Origin: Actinomycetes bacterium
GTDB taxonomy: Bacteria > Actinomycetota > Acidimicrobiia > Acidimicrobiales > Aldehydirespiratoraceae
DNA length: 33,225 nucleotides
NCBI GenBank assembly: GCA_024276355.1
Contig: JAJRXJ010000298.1
Location: 1-33,225 of the forward strand
Reading direction: 5' to 3'
A program made the translations under genes and the position numbers. Under the pieces are notes generated by a model. It saw only the letters and a program-made list of their open reading frames with translations. It made no database searches and was not told the origin of the DNA. Shown here piece after piece: positions 13,558-21,105 of this stretch (the first letter of the stretch is position 1; every line of letters starts with the position of its first letter).

Positions 13558-16428
13558 ATTGGTGCGGTGTTGGAGCTCGACGGCAAGGTGGACCGCGGCC
13601 TGTTCCGGGTCGTCTATCCAACGACTCTGGAACGCGTCGGTCAGGGTCCAGCCGGCGCGCAGCAGGGTGAGGTGACGCTCGATGTGGGCGTCAACACCAT
13701 CCGGGTGGACGGTGCATTCGATTCCGAAGGCCGCCGCCCCTTGACCGAGCGCGATATCGACGGTCCAGCCCGCCACCGGATAGTTGACGACCACCCGGCG
13801 GTCCGGGCCACTCAACGCATCGGCCATTCGCCGAACCCACGGTGATGCCTCACCACGTCGCTCCACGAATACCGGTGGGTCGTCGACGAACCTGAAATAT
13901 TCAGCAAGCAAGCCCCTCGGCAGGTCGCCGGGGTCGAACGAATGAATGAGCACGATCCGCCGCCGCGCCCGCGTGACCATCACATTGAACAGGTTGCGGT
14001 CCTCGATGAACCGAAGCGCCTGACCAAGATCGTCAGGGCCGATTCCGAGCGAGATGATCACCGTGTCCCTCTCGGTTCCCTGGAAGCTGTGGACGGTGCC
14101 GGTCCGCAGCCCGAACTGTCGGATCTGGGCCAGCGAGAACCGGTCGAGCACCATCTCGACCATCGCGTCGGCATGCTTGCGGAAGGGGGTGACCACTCCG
14201 ATTGTGCCGGTGTCGAGCCGGTAGCCGAGATCGAGGATCAGATCGCGAACGACGTCCACTTCGGCTTGGTTGACCCCATCCACACGCTTCCCCTCCACCC
14301 GAATCTGGTCGATCGCGTCTTGACCCTCCACCGCCGGATGCTGGGTCATCAGGCGAATCTCGTCGTCGTAGAAGTGTTTCGCCGAGAAGTCGATGAGATG
14401 TGGCACCGACCTGAAATGCTCATCGAGCCATACCACCTCAGAAGCCGCCGCGGCGACATCGAAGATGCTGTTGCGGCGCACATCAAGGAGGCGCCGAAGC
14501 GTGGGATCTTCGAGACCCACCCTGTCGAAGAGATTCTCCATCTGATCGTCGGCGACGAACGACACGTGACGTAGCTGCTTGGGGTCGCCGACGACCATCA
14601 CCCGCCGAGCTCGACACAACGCACCCGCCGCGTGGATCTGATCGATCTGGCTGGCCTCGTCGAGTATCAGCAGATCGAAGAGCTCGGGAATCACCGGCAG
14701 CGTGTGTTCAACCTCGTTGACGGTCCCGACCCATAGCGGAAGAAGGTCGAGGAAGTCATCACTTTCGATGTCCGACAGCAGCGCGGATCGGCGCGCCTGA
14801 CCCGTCCGCAGGACGTTGGCCAACGCAGCAACGCTGGCTCGCGCCCGGCGACGGCGCAACCGGCCCGTGTGTCGCCGTCGCAGGTCCACCAGGTCGGCCA
14901 GATCCGAGCGCCAGGCATCGTCGGCTTCGGCCAGATCAGCCCAGAATGCGTCGAGGCTGACACCACCCGCAACCAACGCCTGCTCGACATCCCTGGCGGC
15001 CAGAGCGGCCCGCACGGCTCTGGTGATCTCGTCGACTTCTGCCGACGACCGTGCATCGACGAGGCGGCGCAGCTCGCGTTGCGCCTTCCTTGATCGCCAA
15101 CGCCCAACTCGGCTCGTTGAGTCGTCGATGCGGGAAAGCAACTCGGCAAGCCGTTGATGGTCGGTGCCGGAACGCAATACTCCGGGGGCATCAGCGGTGA
15201 ACATCGCCAGCGAATCACGGTGACGGAGCCCCTCGTCGATCACCAGTTCTCTTTCGAGTGCCGAACGAATGATCCGAAGGACCTCGTCCCGACGCTCCCG
15301 TGACTTGGACTCCCGGGCCTCGGCTTCAGCGACCAGACGATCGGAGGGGGCCTGAAGCCGACCAGCGGAAAGTCGTTCGGCCACCTCGAGACGATGCTCG
15401 GCGCGACCGAATCTCACGTGGGGCGGCGTCGGATACCGGTCGAGAACCTCCGAAACGCTCTCAGCGGCGTGGTCGGATTGTGTGGCGATGAGAACCGCTT
15501 CTCCACGAGAAATCGCGTCGATCGCCGCGGCCACCACCAGGTGTGTCTTGCCGGTTCCCGGTGGCCCGGACACCACGCTGACCTCAGCACAGCGGGCTTG
15601 GGCGATCGCAGCGCGCTGGCGAGCGTTGGTCGGCAGAGTCGTCTGGAGTTCCGAGCCGCTCTCGTCGAGCTCGGCACTTATCGGATCCTTGCCGTAAAGG
15701 TGGGCGAACGCCGTGCCGTCCGACACCTCACCGGTCCACCGCTTCAGGCCCGCGGCAATGGTCGTCGGGGCGTCAGGTGCAACCACGAAGACGGCGGTGC
15801 CCGGACCGAGATACAACACGTCGGATTCATGACGCGACCTGGCCTTGACCTGGCGGGCCAGCGAGAGTGGGTTCGTGTCGACACCGATCAGTTCAGGATG
15901 GGGCAGACCCAATCGGGCGCACAGCTTTTCGACAACGACGGTGCCGACTCCACGTGCGGCCACCTTGTCGAGCTCGTCTTCGGTCATCACCTCGGCGAAG
16001 ATCGGGTGCACCTCAACATCGGACATCCACTCGGGCTGCACCGTGTTGAGCCCGGCAGCAGGATGTATTCGCACGCGCCTCGAGATGACCGGCAGCAGGA
16101 TCGGATCCAGTGAAGCACCCTCGCGGTGTCGGCCGACCAGCCACATGGCACCGGCACGAAGCGAGTCCTGCTGAGGATCCAGCGCATCGATCGATGCCAA
16201 TCTTTCCAGACCCTCGACCCGCATCTGTTGGGGATACGAATAGGGGTCGAATCCCGGAACGGAATCATCCATCGCGAAGGCCAGACCATCGGCGAACCTC
16301 TCCACTGACCCACGCCCGTACCATCCACGCGGCGGCGGGCGCACGTGAGAGTTGTCGATCAGGGAATGCTTGCCCAGCCAGACGTAGTCGCGAGGCGAAG
16401 AGACCGCCTCGAGGGAGGCCGACACCAT
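13546..16428 (-). CDS. UPF1-like SF1 helicase with C-terminal nuclease-like domain
   Basis: A 960-residue protein. Residues 1-260 are not recognised. The SF1 helicase core shows Walker A SGPPGTGKTH (287-296), LLILDEASQ (586-594), GDPKQLRH (614-621), TGTVHSFQGTERDTV (776-790) and NVMVTRARRRIVLI (815-828). A long Arg/Ala-rich helical insert lies between motifs I and II (about 360-560). The last 105 residues read ASPWVRRM, WTVDIAL, FGIECTVH, RHLTLLRAGW, like a PD-(D/E)xK endonuclease of the Vsr/DUF559 type, but the usual ExK appears as E-C-T. ATG 16428 is the best start seen; about 66 upstream in-frame codons lack coding character. A 7-base inverted repeat lies just before it. The stop lies within repeat copy 2. 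A role in nucleic-acid repair or defence is inference. Confidence 0.88.
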   Translation of the reverse strand: MVSASLEAVSSPRDYVWLGKHSLIDNSHVRPPPRGWYGRGSVERFADGLAFAMDDSVPGFDPYSYPQQMRVEGLERLASIDALDPQQDSLRAGAMWLVGRHREGASLDPILLPVISRRVRIHPAAGLNTVQPEWMSDVEVHPIFAEVMTEDELDKVAARGVGTVVVEKLCARLGLPHPELIGVDTNPLSLARQVKARSRHESDVLYLGPGTAVFVVAPDAPTTIAAGLKRWTGEVSDGTAFAHLYGKDPISAELDESGSELQTTLPTNARQRAAIAQARCAEVSVVSGPPGTGKTHLVVAAAIDAISRGEAVLIATQSDHAAESVSEVLDRYPTPPHVRFGRAEHRLEVAERLSAGRLQAPSDRLVAEAEARESKSRERRDEVLRIIRSALERELVIDEGLRHRDSLAMFTADAPGVLRSGTDHQRLAELLSRIDDSTSRVGRWRSRKAQRELRRLVDARSSAEVDEITRAVRAALAARDVEQALVAGGVSLDAFWADLAEADDAWRSDLADLVDLRRRHTGRLRRRRARASVAALANVLRTGQARRSALLSDIESDDFLDLLPLWVGTVNEVEHTLPVIPELFDLLILDEASQIDQIHAAGALCRARRVMVVGDPKQLRHVSFVADDQMENLFDRVGLEDPTLRRLLDVRRNSIFDVAAAASEVVWLDEHFRSVPHLIDFSAKHFYDDEIRLMTQHPAVEGQDAIDQIRVEGKRVDGVNQAEVDVVRDLILDLGYRLDTGTIGVVTPFRKHADAMVEMVLDRFSLAQIRQFGLRTGTVHSFQGTERDTVIISLGIGPDDLGQALRFIEDRNLFNVMVTRARRRIVLIHSFDPGDLPRGLLAEYFRFVDDPPVFVERRGEASPWVRRMADALSGPDRRVVVNYPVAGWTVDIALGQGAAAFGIECTVHPDGVDAHIERHLTLLRAGWTLTDAFQSRWIDDPEQAAVHLAVELQHRTNPDL

Positions 16429-16439
16429 CGCCCGGCGAG

Positions 16440-16459
16440 TCCTGCGAGATAACGCAGGA
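16440..16459. promoter_or_regulatory. Perfect 7-base inverted repeat before the helicase gene
   Basis: TCCTGCG and CGCAGGA flank a 6-base spacer, AGATAA on the plus strand (TTATCT on the minus strand), 12 bases upstream of the helicase ATG. TTATCT resembles a -10 box, so this could be an operator over the promoter or a 5' hairpin. There is no experimental support. Confidence 0.4.
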
Positions 16460-16531
16460 TGGCCTCCGGTGATGACACGGCCCGAGGGTAGCGCACCGGG
16501 AATGTCAGTCAGAGGCTCCGGCGAGGCCGGA

Positions 16532-17020
16532 CTATTCCGGAGGCACGGTTTGGAGTCGGTGAATCTGACCCTCGAAGTGCTCACGGCTGATCTCGCCCCT
16601 GTTGAGGGCGCGCTCAAGCAGAGCAACGAGCAGCTCGTACTGCTCCATCATTCGAGGGCCCCTGCTGTTCACACGCACGCCGCCATCCGCCAACGTCACC
16701 TTGTACTCGGCGTAGAAATGAGGCTTCTTCTCTCGGCCCAGATTCCGGAGCAACAACAGGGGACTCACCAGGGCAGAGATAAAGAGCCTCTGCGCACTAC
16801 GTTCCAGGCCGAAGGCTTGGACGATCGTGGGCGAGAATCTCTTGATCCCCCGAGCTTTATGGGCAGCCACGACCAACCCCTCGATCTCGCGGCTGACCTG
16901 TTCCCGGGTTCTCTCCGTCGCAATGTCGATGTACGGCACCAACGCCCCCCAACAGATGCATGCAACAGGCGCAAAGTACACGTCATGACGGAGTTGGGCT
17001 AGTACTTGACCATGCAACAC
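16532..17020 (-). CDS. Hypothetical protein with SHOCT-like C-terminus
   Basis: A protein of up to 162 residues that I do not recognise as a whole. It has a hydrophobic stretch near the N-terminus (VYFAPVACICWGALVPYI), a middle region with GLERSAQRLFISALVSPLLLL that could be a second membrane segment, and a C-terminal ELLVALLERALNRGEIS plus REHFEGQIHRL. The end resembles SHOCT domains, short helical oligomerisation motifs with the pattern Leu-x2-Leu...GxIs-x-x-x-Phe. ATG 17020 is the longest start and overlaps the divergent LLM gene by 9 bases; a GTG at 16981 would avoid that. The amino-acid composition looks more coding-like than the opposite strand. Confidence is moderate. Confidence 0.5.
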   Translation of the reverse strand: MLHGQVLAQLRHDVYFAPVACICWGALVPYIDIATERTREQVSREIEGLVVAAHKARGIKRFSPTIVQAFGLERSAQRLFISALVSPLLLLRNLGREKKPHFYAEYKVTLADGGVRVNSRGPRMMEQYELLVALLERALNRGEISREHFEGQIHRLQTVPPE

Positions 17021-17890
17021 GACCTCAAGTTCGGATGGCTCTCACCGGTGATCGGCAACCGTTGGAGCGATCACAAGCCGATCGTGGTCCATCAGGTCGA
17101 CCACATCCTGCCGACCGTCACCCAACACTTCGACTCGGTGTGGATCGCCGATCACTTCTACGGATTCGACGCCAGGACCGACCCGTTCATGGAGGCATGG
17201 ACCACCCTCACCTGGATCGCCGCCAGGTTCGACAACGTTGAGCTCTGCCATCATGTACTGGGTCACGGATACCGACCGCCGGCGCTCACCGCGAAGATGG
17301 CCGCCACACTGCAGGTGTTCTCCAAGGGTCGTTTCATCCTGGGAATCGGCGCCGGCTGGCGGAGCGACGAATACGAGGCCTACGGCTACGACTTCCCGAA
17401 GCCGTCGGTTCGTTTCGCCCAGCTCGAGGAGGTGATCGAGATCTGTCGCCGCATGTGGACCGAGGATCTCCCGAGCTTTCAGGGTGAGCATTACCGGATC
17501 ACCGAAGCGGCCGCTCCCCCGCTGCCCGACAAGGTGCCGCCGATCTGCATCGGCGCTTCCGGCGAGAAGGTCGGGCTGCCCCTCGTGGGGCGTCAAGCCG
17601 ACATGTGGAACTGCTCGTTGCGATCCCCCTCCGACTGGCAGCGCAAGCTCGGAATCGTGCGCGCGTCCGCCGAGTCCGCCGGCCGCGATCCCGACGACAT
17701 CGCGCTCAGCACCACCGTCGAGAAGGCGCTGCCGGAATCCGACTCCGAGTCGGCCGAACTGCTTGAGCTCCTGTCCGGTCACCGCGACCTCGGCATCAGC
17801 CACTTCGTGCTGGACTTCGGCAACCCGCTCGACACCGAACCGATCCTGCGCTTCGCCGAGCAGGTAATCACCCCCATGCGAGCCAGTTGA
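17012..17890 (+). CDS. LLM class flavin-dependent oxidoreductase, probably F420-type
   Basis: A 292-residue luciferase-like monooxygenase-fold protein. Typical elements are FDSVWIADHF (40-49), the strand FILGIGAGW (108-116), EYEAYGYDFP (120-129), RFAQLEEVIEICRRMWTED, and PPICIGASGEK before VGRQADMWN. The LGIGAGW and AYG(Y)DFP features are common in F420-dependent actinobacterial members, which oxidise or reduce alcohols, aldehydes or other metabolites; the cofactor call is inference. ATG 17012 is preferred over a TTG at 17006. A near -10 box TAGTAC lies 6 bases before the ATG. The gene ends 7 bases before repeat copy 3. Confidence 0.9.
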   Translation: MQHDLKFGWLSPVIGNRWSDHKPIVVHQVDHILPTVTQHFDSVWIADHFYGFDARTDPFMEAWTTLTWIAARFDNVELCHHVLGHGYRPPALTAKMAATLQVFSKGRFILGIGAGWRSDEYEAYGYDFPKPSVRFAQLEEVIEICRRMWTEDLPSFQGEHYRITEAAAPPLPDKVPPICIGASGEKVGLPLVGRQADMWNCSLRSPSDWQRKLGIVRASAESAGRDPDDIALSTTVEKALPESDSESAELLELLSGHRDLGISHFVLDFGNPLDTEPILRFAEQVITPMRAS

Positions 17891-17897
17891 CCCTCCA

Positions 17898-17963
17898 CCG
17901 CCAGTTTTGTGAACGTTTGGAGTCCCATTTGGGAGTCCAAACGTTCACAAAACCGGCTGGCGG
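17898..17963. repeat. Long palindromic repeat, copy 3
   Basis: Left arm 17898-17926, loop ATTT, right arm 17931-17963. The inner 23 bases pair with one mismatch, and the outer CCGCCA/TGGCGG also pair. The right arm has four extra bases, giving a bulge. The inner left arm, GTTTTGTGAACGTTTGG plus AGTCCC, is identical to copies 1 and 2. It fills the gap between two convergent genes. Confidence 0.9.
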
Positions 17964-17965
17964 GG

Positions 17966-19009
17966 TCAGGATTCGGTGAGGTCGTCGAGGGCTGGGCGCA
18001 CGCCGTGGTCGGGAGAGTCGAACGCCAGGCGCCGGTCGAGGATCGTGTAGGCGATGAAGCCGACCGGGATCGGTAGCCAGAAGTTGACCAAACGGTAGGC
18101 GACGACCCCGACGGCCGCCACCGACGCCGGCGCGCCGAAAGCCACCAGAGTCGGGATGAGGACCGCTTCGATCACGCCCAGGCCGCCCGGAGTGACGGGC
18201 ACCGCAGCCATCACGTTGGCCAGCCCGTAGGCCACGAGCAGTCCGACGATCCCGGGCGAATGGCCGAATGCAGTGAGAGCAACCCACAACGCCGCCGCAT
18301 CAAGCAACCAGTTGATCGCCGCGATGACCGATCCTCGCCGGAGCCTCACGGGATCCTCAAGCAGGTTCCGGAGCTGGGTGGCAACGGTTCGGATTCCCCG
18401 TTCAACCGCGGCCTCCTCGATCCTGGGGAGGCGCGACAGCAACGCCGCCGCCTTCAACGCAAACGCGTCCTCGCCCCGCATCAGGCCGATCACCGCTGTT
18501 GCCGATGCGACCATGAGGATCGCTCCTACCGCGGCCGCGGCCGCATAGCCCGCCTGGAAGCCCCTGACCGGAATCGACCACACGAGTGCCGCCCAAAGGA
18601 TCAGGTTGAGGATGATCGCAGATCCGATCGCCTGCGCCGCCAACGCGAATCCCAGCTCCGTTCCCGGCACACCGGCACGTCCGTACAGCCGGTAATTGAC
18701 GGCGACCGTGGTGGCGGCGCCGCCGGGCACCACATGGCTGAATCCGAGTGACGCCAGAGTGACTCCCGTGCAGGTTCCCAGACCGGGTCGATGTTCGTCG
18801 CTGAGAAACACCCTGGTCAGCTCGGCGTAGGCGATGATCGCCAGCGTCTCCAGCAGCACCACGAACACCACCCGTATCGGATTGATGTCACCAACCGTAT
18901 GCAGGGCCTTGCGTGCGCCGCCGATCTGCGGGATCAGGAAAACCTGGATCACGAACGCGACAATCAGAAGCCTGATCACGGTCGCCAATCTGATTTTCTT
19001 GTTGCTCAC
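17966..19009 (-). CDS. Flippase-like membrane protein (YbhN / LPG synthase transmembrane family)
   Basis: A 347-residue polytopic membrane protein of the UPF0104/YbhN group, related to the flippase domain of lysylphosphatidylglycerol synthase. Family marks are SHVVPGGAATTVAVNYRLY near residue 90, a central PRIEEAAVERG loop, and the C-terminal VTPGGLGVIEAVLI with AYRLVNFWLPIPVGF. Such proteins are thought to move or handle lipids across the membrane; the substrate is unknown. The start codon is GTG 19009 with GGAT upstream. A second family member lies at 30608-31705. The gene is convergent with the LLM oxidoreductase, with repeat copy 3 between them. Confidence 0.88.
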   Translation of the reverse strand: MSNKKIRLATVIRLLIVAFVIQVFLIPQIGGARKALHTVGDINPIRVVFVVLLETLAIIAYAELTRVFLSDEHRPGLGTCTGVTLASLGFSHVVPGGAATTVAVNYRLYGRAGVPGTELGFALAAQAIGSAIILNLILWAALVWSIPVRGFQAGYAAAAAVGAILMVASATAVIGLMRGEDAFALKAAALLSRLPRIEEAAVERGIRTVATQLRNLLEDPVRLRRGSVIAAINWLLDAAALWVALTAFGHSPGIVGLLVAYGLANVMAAVPVTPGGLGVIEAVLIPTLVAFGAPASVAAVGVVAYRLVNFWLPIPVGFIAYTILDRRLAFDSPDHGVRPALDDLTES

Positions 19010-19082
19010 GACGCTTCATCCAGGTCAGCGGCCGAATCCCGATGGTAGGACGGCCAGCCGGCAGTGCGCGGGTCGGGCCCCA

Positions 19083-19829
19083 TCAGGACACGACGCGAGA
19101 CGCCGGGTCCTGGCCATAGAAGTCGCAAAGAACTGCGTACAAGTCAGGCTCGGATCCGGCCAGTTCCACCGGGACGGTGAAGAACGTCTCCGTTGCCACC
19201 GCGAAGAACTCGGCCGGATTCGTGGCCGCATAATCTCGCAGTCCCGTGGGCTGCTCCCCTCGGCGCAGCCGTTCGTACACCTCCGTGCACACGGCGATCC
19301 ATCGGAGACGCTGCCCCGGGTCGAGGATCGCCGGGGTTCCGTCAAAACCGTTGTCGAGAAGGTCGATCTTGTGGGCGAACTCGTGAATGACGACGTTGTG
19401 GCCACGCGCCGGATGGTTGGTGTCCGACACGACCGAATCCCAAGCCAATACCAACGGCCCGTCGCCCTCGTCGGCTTCACCCGCGAGATACATCGATGAT
19501 TCCTCGACCACTCCGGGCACGGGTCCGTCGCTGACACGGGTCCGTCGCACGGTGGTGGGTCGCACCACAACCGTGCCAACCTTGGCGTAGGCACCAGGGT
19601 CCAGCCCCAGAATCGGCAGCGCCGCCTGGGCTGCTATCTGCACCCGCATGTTGTCGGTCAGCTCGAAGTTGCGGGCCGCTTCCCAACGAAACCGGCGAAG
19701 GAGCTGATCGGCATCCGCTATGACGATGTTGCGCTGATCATCGTTGAGGTGACGCCAGCCGGGCACCACCCGGGCCACGAGCGCGAGGTCGCTGTCGGCG
19801 AGTCCTCGTCTGGCTCGGCGGCGAAACAT
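19083..19829 (-). CDS. MtfA-like zinc metallopeptidase (M90 family)
   Basis: A 248-residue soluble protein with the MtfA signature: GHNVVIHEFAHKIDLLDN (143-160) containing HEFAH (149-153), then GFDGTP, and NPAEFFAVATETFF (204-217), where E207 would be the third zinc ligand. In E. coli MtfA binds the glucose-PTS regulator Mlc and has peptidase activity. No PTS gene is visible here, so the role is open. The start ATG 19829 is 6 bases after TAGCGT on the minus strand. The gene is divergent from crcB, and both starts have leaderless-type -10 boxes. Confidence 0.9.
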   Translation of the reverse strand: MFRRRARRGLADSDLALVARVVPGWRHLNDDQRNIVIADADQLLRRFRWEAARNFELTDNMRVQIAAQAALPILGLDPGAYAKVGTVVVRPTTVRRTRVSDGPVPGVVEESSMYLAGEADEGDGPLVLAWDSVVSDTNHPARGHNVVIHEFAHKIDLLDNGFDGTPAILDPGQRLRWIAVCTEVYERLRRGEQPTGLRDYAATNPAEFFAVATETFFTVPVELAGSEPDLYAVLCDFYGQDPASRVVS

Positions 19830-19835
19830 CGCCCG

Positions 19836-19841
19836 ACGCTA
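19836..19841 (-). promoter_or_regulatory. -10 box TAGCGT of the MtfA-like gene
   Basis: TAGCGT on the minus strand is 6 bases before ATG 19829. It is 44 bases from the divergent crcB -10 box. Confidence 0.5.
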
Positions 19842-19885
19842 CCCGGCATCGCGATCGCCGGCTCGTCGGCAGCGATCCCGTCCAT

Positions 19886-19891
19886 TACCGT
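19886..19891 (+). promoter_or_regulatory. -10 box TACCGT of the crcB operon
   Basis: TACCGT is 8 bases before GTG 19900, a leaderless-type arrangement with a GTG start. Confidence 0.5.
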
Positions 19892-19899
19892 TCGGAGCC

Positions 19900-20295
19900 G
19901 TGAAAGACCCCCACCGCCTCGCACCACTGGCCGCGGTGCTCGCCGGCGGGTTCGTCGGGTCGGGCGCCCGGGCAGGGATCGGCGAAGCATTCCACACCAC
20001 CCCGGGGGCGTTCCCGTCGGCCACGTTCATCGTCAACATCGTGGGGGCGTTCGCCCTGGGCCTCTACCTCGCTCGCCGCGAGCGGGCGATCAGCGGCCCA
20101 TGGTCGCTCGAGTTCTGGGCCATCGGTGGCCTCGGGTCGTTCACCACCTTCTCCACGTTCAGCGTCGGAGTGGTGAAACTCATCGACGCCGGCAGCGCCG
20201 GAACCGCGATCATCTACGTCGTCGCCTCGACATTGTTCGGGCTCGTCGCGGCGATTCTCGGCGACCGCATCGGGAGCGCTCGATGGGCGACGTGA
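19900..20295 (+). CDS. crcB: Fluoride channel CrcB, first subunit
   Basis: A 131-residue four-helix membrane protein of the CrcB/Fluc family, which exports fluoride. Diagnostic segments are GGFVGSGARAGIGEA near the N-terminus, FIVNIVGAFALGLYL, and GGLGSFTTFSTFSV, which carries the Phe and Thr/Ser residues lining the fluoride path. The start is GTG 19900, 8 bases after TACCGT (19886-19891). It overlaps the second crcB gene by 13 bases. Fluc channels are dual-topology dimers, and a tandem pair like this usually forms a heterodimer. No fluoride riboswitch is visible in the 70-base gap upstream. Confidence 0.93.
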   Translation: MKDPHRLAPLAAVLAGGFVGSGARAGIGEAFHTTPGAFPSATFIVNIVGAFALGLYLARRERAISGPWSLEFWAIGGLGSFTTFSTFSVGVVKLIDAGSAGTAIIYVVASTLFGLVAAILGDRIGSARWAT

Positions 20296-20639
20296 TCATC
20301 GCCGCGCTCGCCGGGTCGGTCGGAGCGGTGTGCAGGTACACCGCCGGTGGTTTCGTGCAACGCCGCACCGAATCCTCGATGCCTCTCGGGACGCTGGCCG
20401 TCAACCTGATCGGGGCGTTACTGCTGGGTCTGGTGGCCGGCGCCGACGGACTTTCCCACGGGCCGGCGACCGCAGCAGCGGGTTTCATGGGAGGGTTCAC
20501 CACTTTCTCCACCTGGATGGTCGAAACGAGCCGCCTGGGGTTGCTGCCCAAGCCCACGCCCAGGGCTGTCATCAACCTCACCGCCATGGCAGCATTGGGT
20601 GTCGCACTGGCGGCGGCCGGATTCCACCTCACAATCTGA
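20283..20639 (+). CDS. crcB: Fluoride channel CrcB, second subunit
   Basis: A 118-residue partner of the preceding channel: LAGSVGAVCRYTAGGFVQRR at the N-terminus, LAVNLIGALLLGLVAG, and FMGGFTTFSTWMVE, where the Phe-Ser-Thr-Trp replaces the usual Phe-Ser-Thr-Phe. ATG 20283 is inside the end of the first crcB gene, consistent with translational coupling and 1:1 production. The two proteins differ enough to be obligate partners of opposite orientation, as known for two-gene Fluc systems; the orientation here is inferred, not measured. A DUF190 gene follows 31 bases downstream. Confidence 0.92.
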   Translation: MGDVIIAALAGSVGAVCRYTAGGFVQRRTESSMPLGTLAVNLIGALLLGLVAGADGLSHGPATAAAGFMGGFTTFSTWMVETSRLGLLPKPTPRAVINLTAMAALGVALAAAGFHLTI

Positions 20640-20670
20640 AGGCCATCCCATCAACTGAAGGACCGGACAC

Positions 20671-21012
20671 ATGCTCAGCGGACCCGACAATCGACTTCTG
20701 AGGATCTTCATCGGCGAGTCGGATCGCTTCGACGGCCGGCCGCTCTACCGCGCCATAGTCGACGCGCTCCGGGCCGAAGGTCTGGCCGGAGCGACCGTGC
20801 TCCGTGGTATCGAGGGGTTCGGCAAGGCCAGCAAGCTCCACACCGCCCACATCCTGCGCTTGTCCGACGACCTGCCGATCGTCATCGAATGTGTCGACTC
20901 CTCAGAGAAGATCGAGGCGATTCTCCCGAAGCTCGACTCCATGATCGAGGGCGGGCTGGTCACCATGGAAAAGATCGATGTGAGGGTCTATCGAGCCAAC
21001 ACAACGGACTGA
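20671..21012 (+). CDS. DUF190 protein of the fluoride-export operon
   Basis: A 113-residue soluble protein of the DUF190 family: LLRIFIGESDRFDGRPLYRAIVDALR, GLAGATVLRGIEGFGKAS and DLPIVIECVDSSEKIEAILP. DUF190 proteins have a PII-like ferredoxin fold and are regularly encoded beside crcB genes, so a regulatory or accessory role in fluoride export is likely though unproven. AAGGA precedes the ATG by about a dozen bases. It is probably the last gene of the crcB operon. The 93-base gap to the next gene shows no clear terminator. Confidence 0.92.
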   Translation: MLSGPDNRLLRIFIGESDRFDGRPLYRAIVDALRAEGLAGATVLRGIEGFGKASKLHTAHILRLSDDLPIVIECVDSSEKIEAILPKLDSMIEGGLVTMEKIDVRVYRANTTD

Positions 21013-21105
21013 CCAACCCTTGGACACGAGACAAGAGCTCATGTTCGGAGTGCTCCCACCGATCAATGGACCGTCGGCATCCAGACACCGCCAGGGGGTC
21101 AGCAG

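Noticed and set aside
16469-17002. Plus-strand open frame opposite the SHOCT-like gene
   Set aside because: Its composition is rich in Arg, His and Gln with no recognisable domain. The minus strand gives a hydrophobic N-terminus and a SHOCT-like end, so the plus frame is treated as a shadow.
11346-17963. Palindromes as integron attC sites
   Set aside because: They are imperfect hairpins of about the right size next to gene ends, and copy 3 has a bulge, but the RYYYAAC and GTTRRRY core sites are not present at the ends and no integrase is visible.
19830-19899. Fluoride riboswitch before crcB
   Set aside because: No conserved fluoride-aptamer pattern could be found in the 70 bases, and the -10 box is 8 bases before the start codon.
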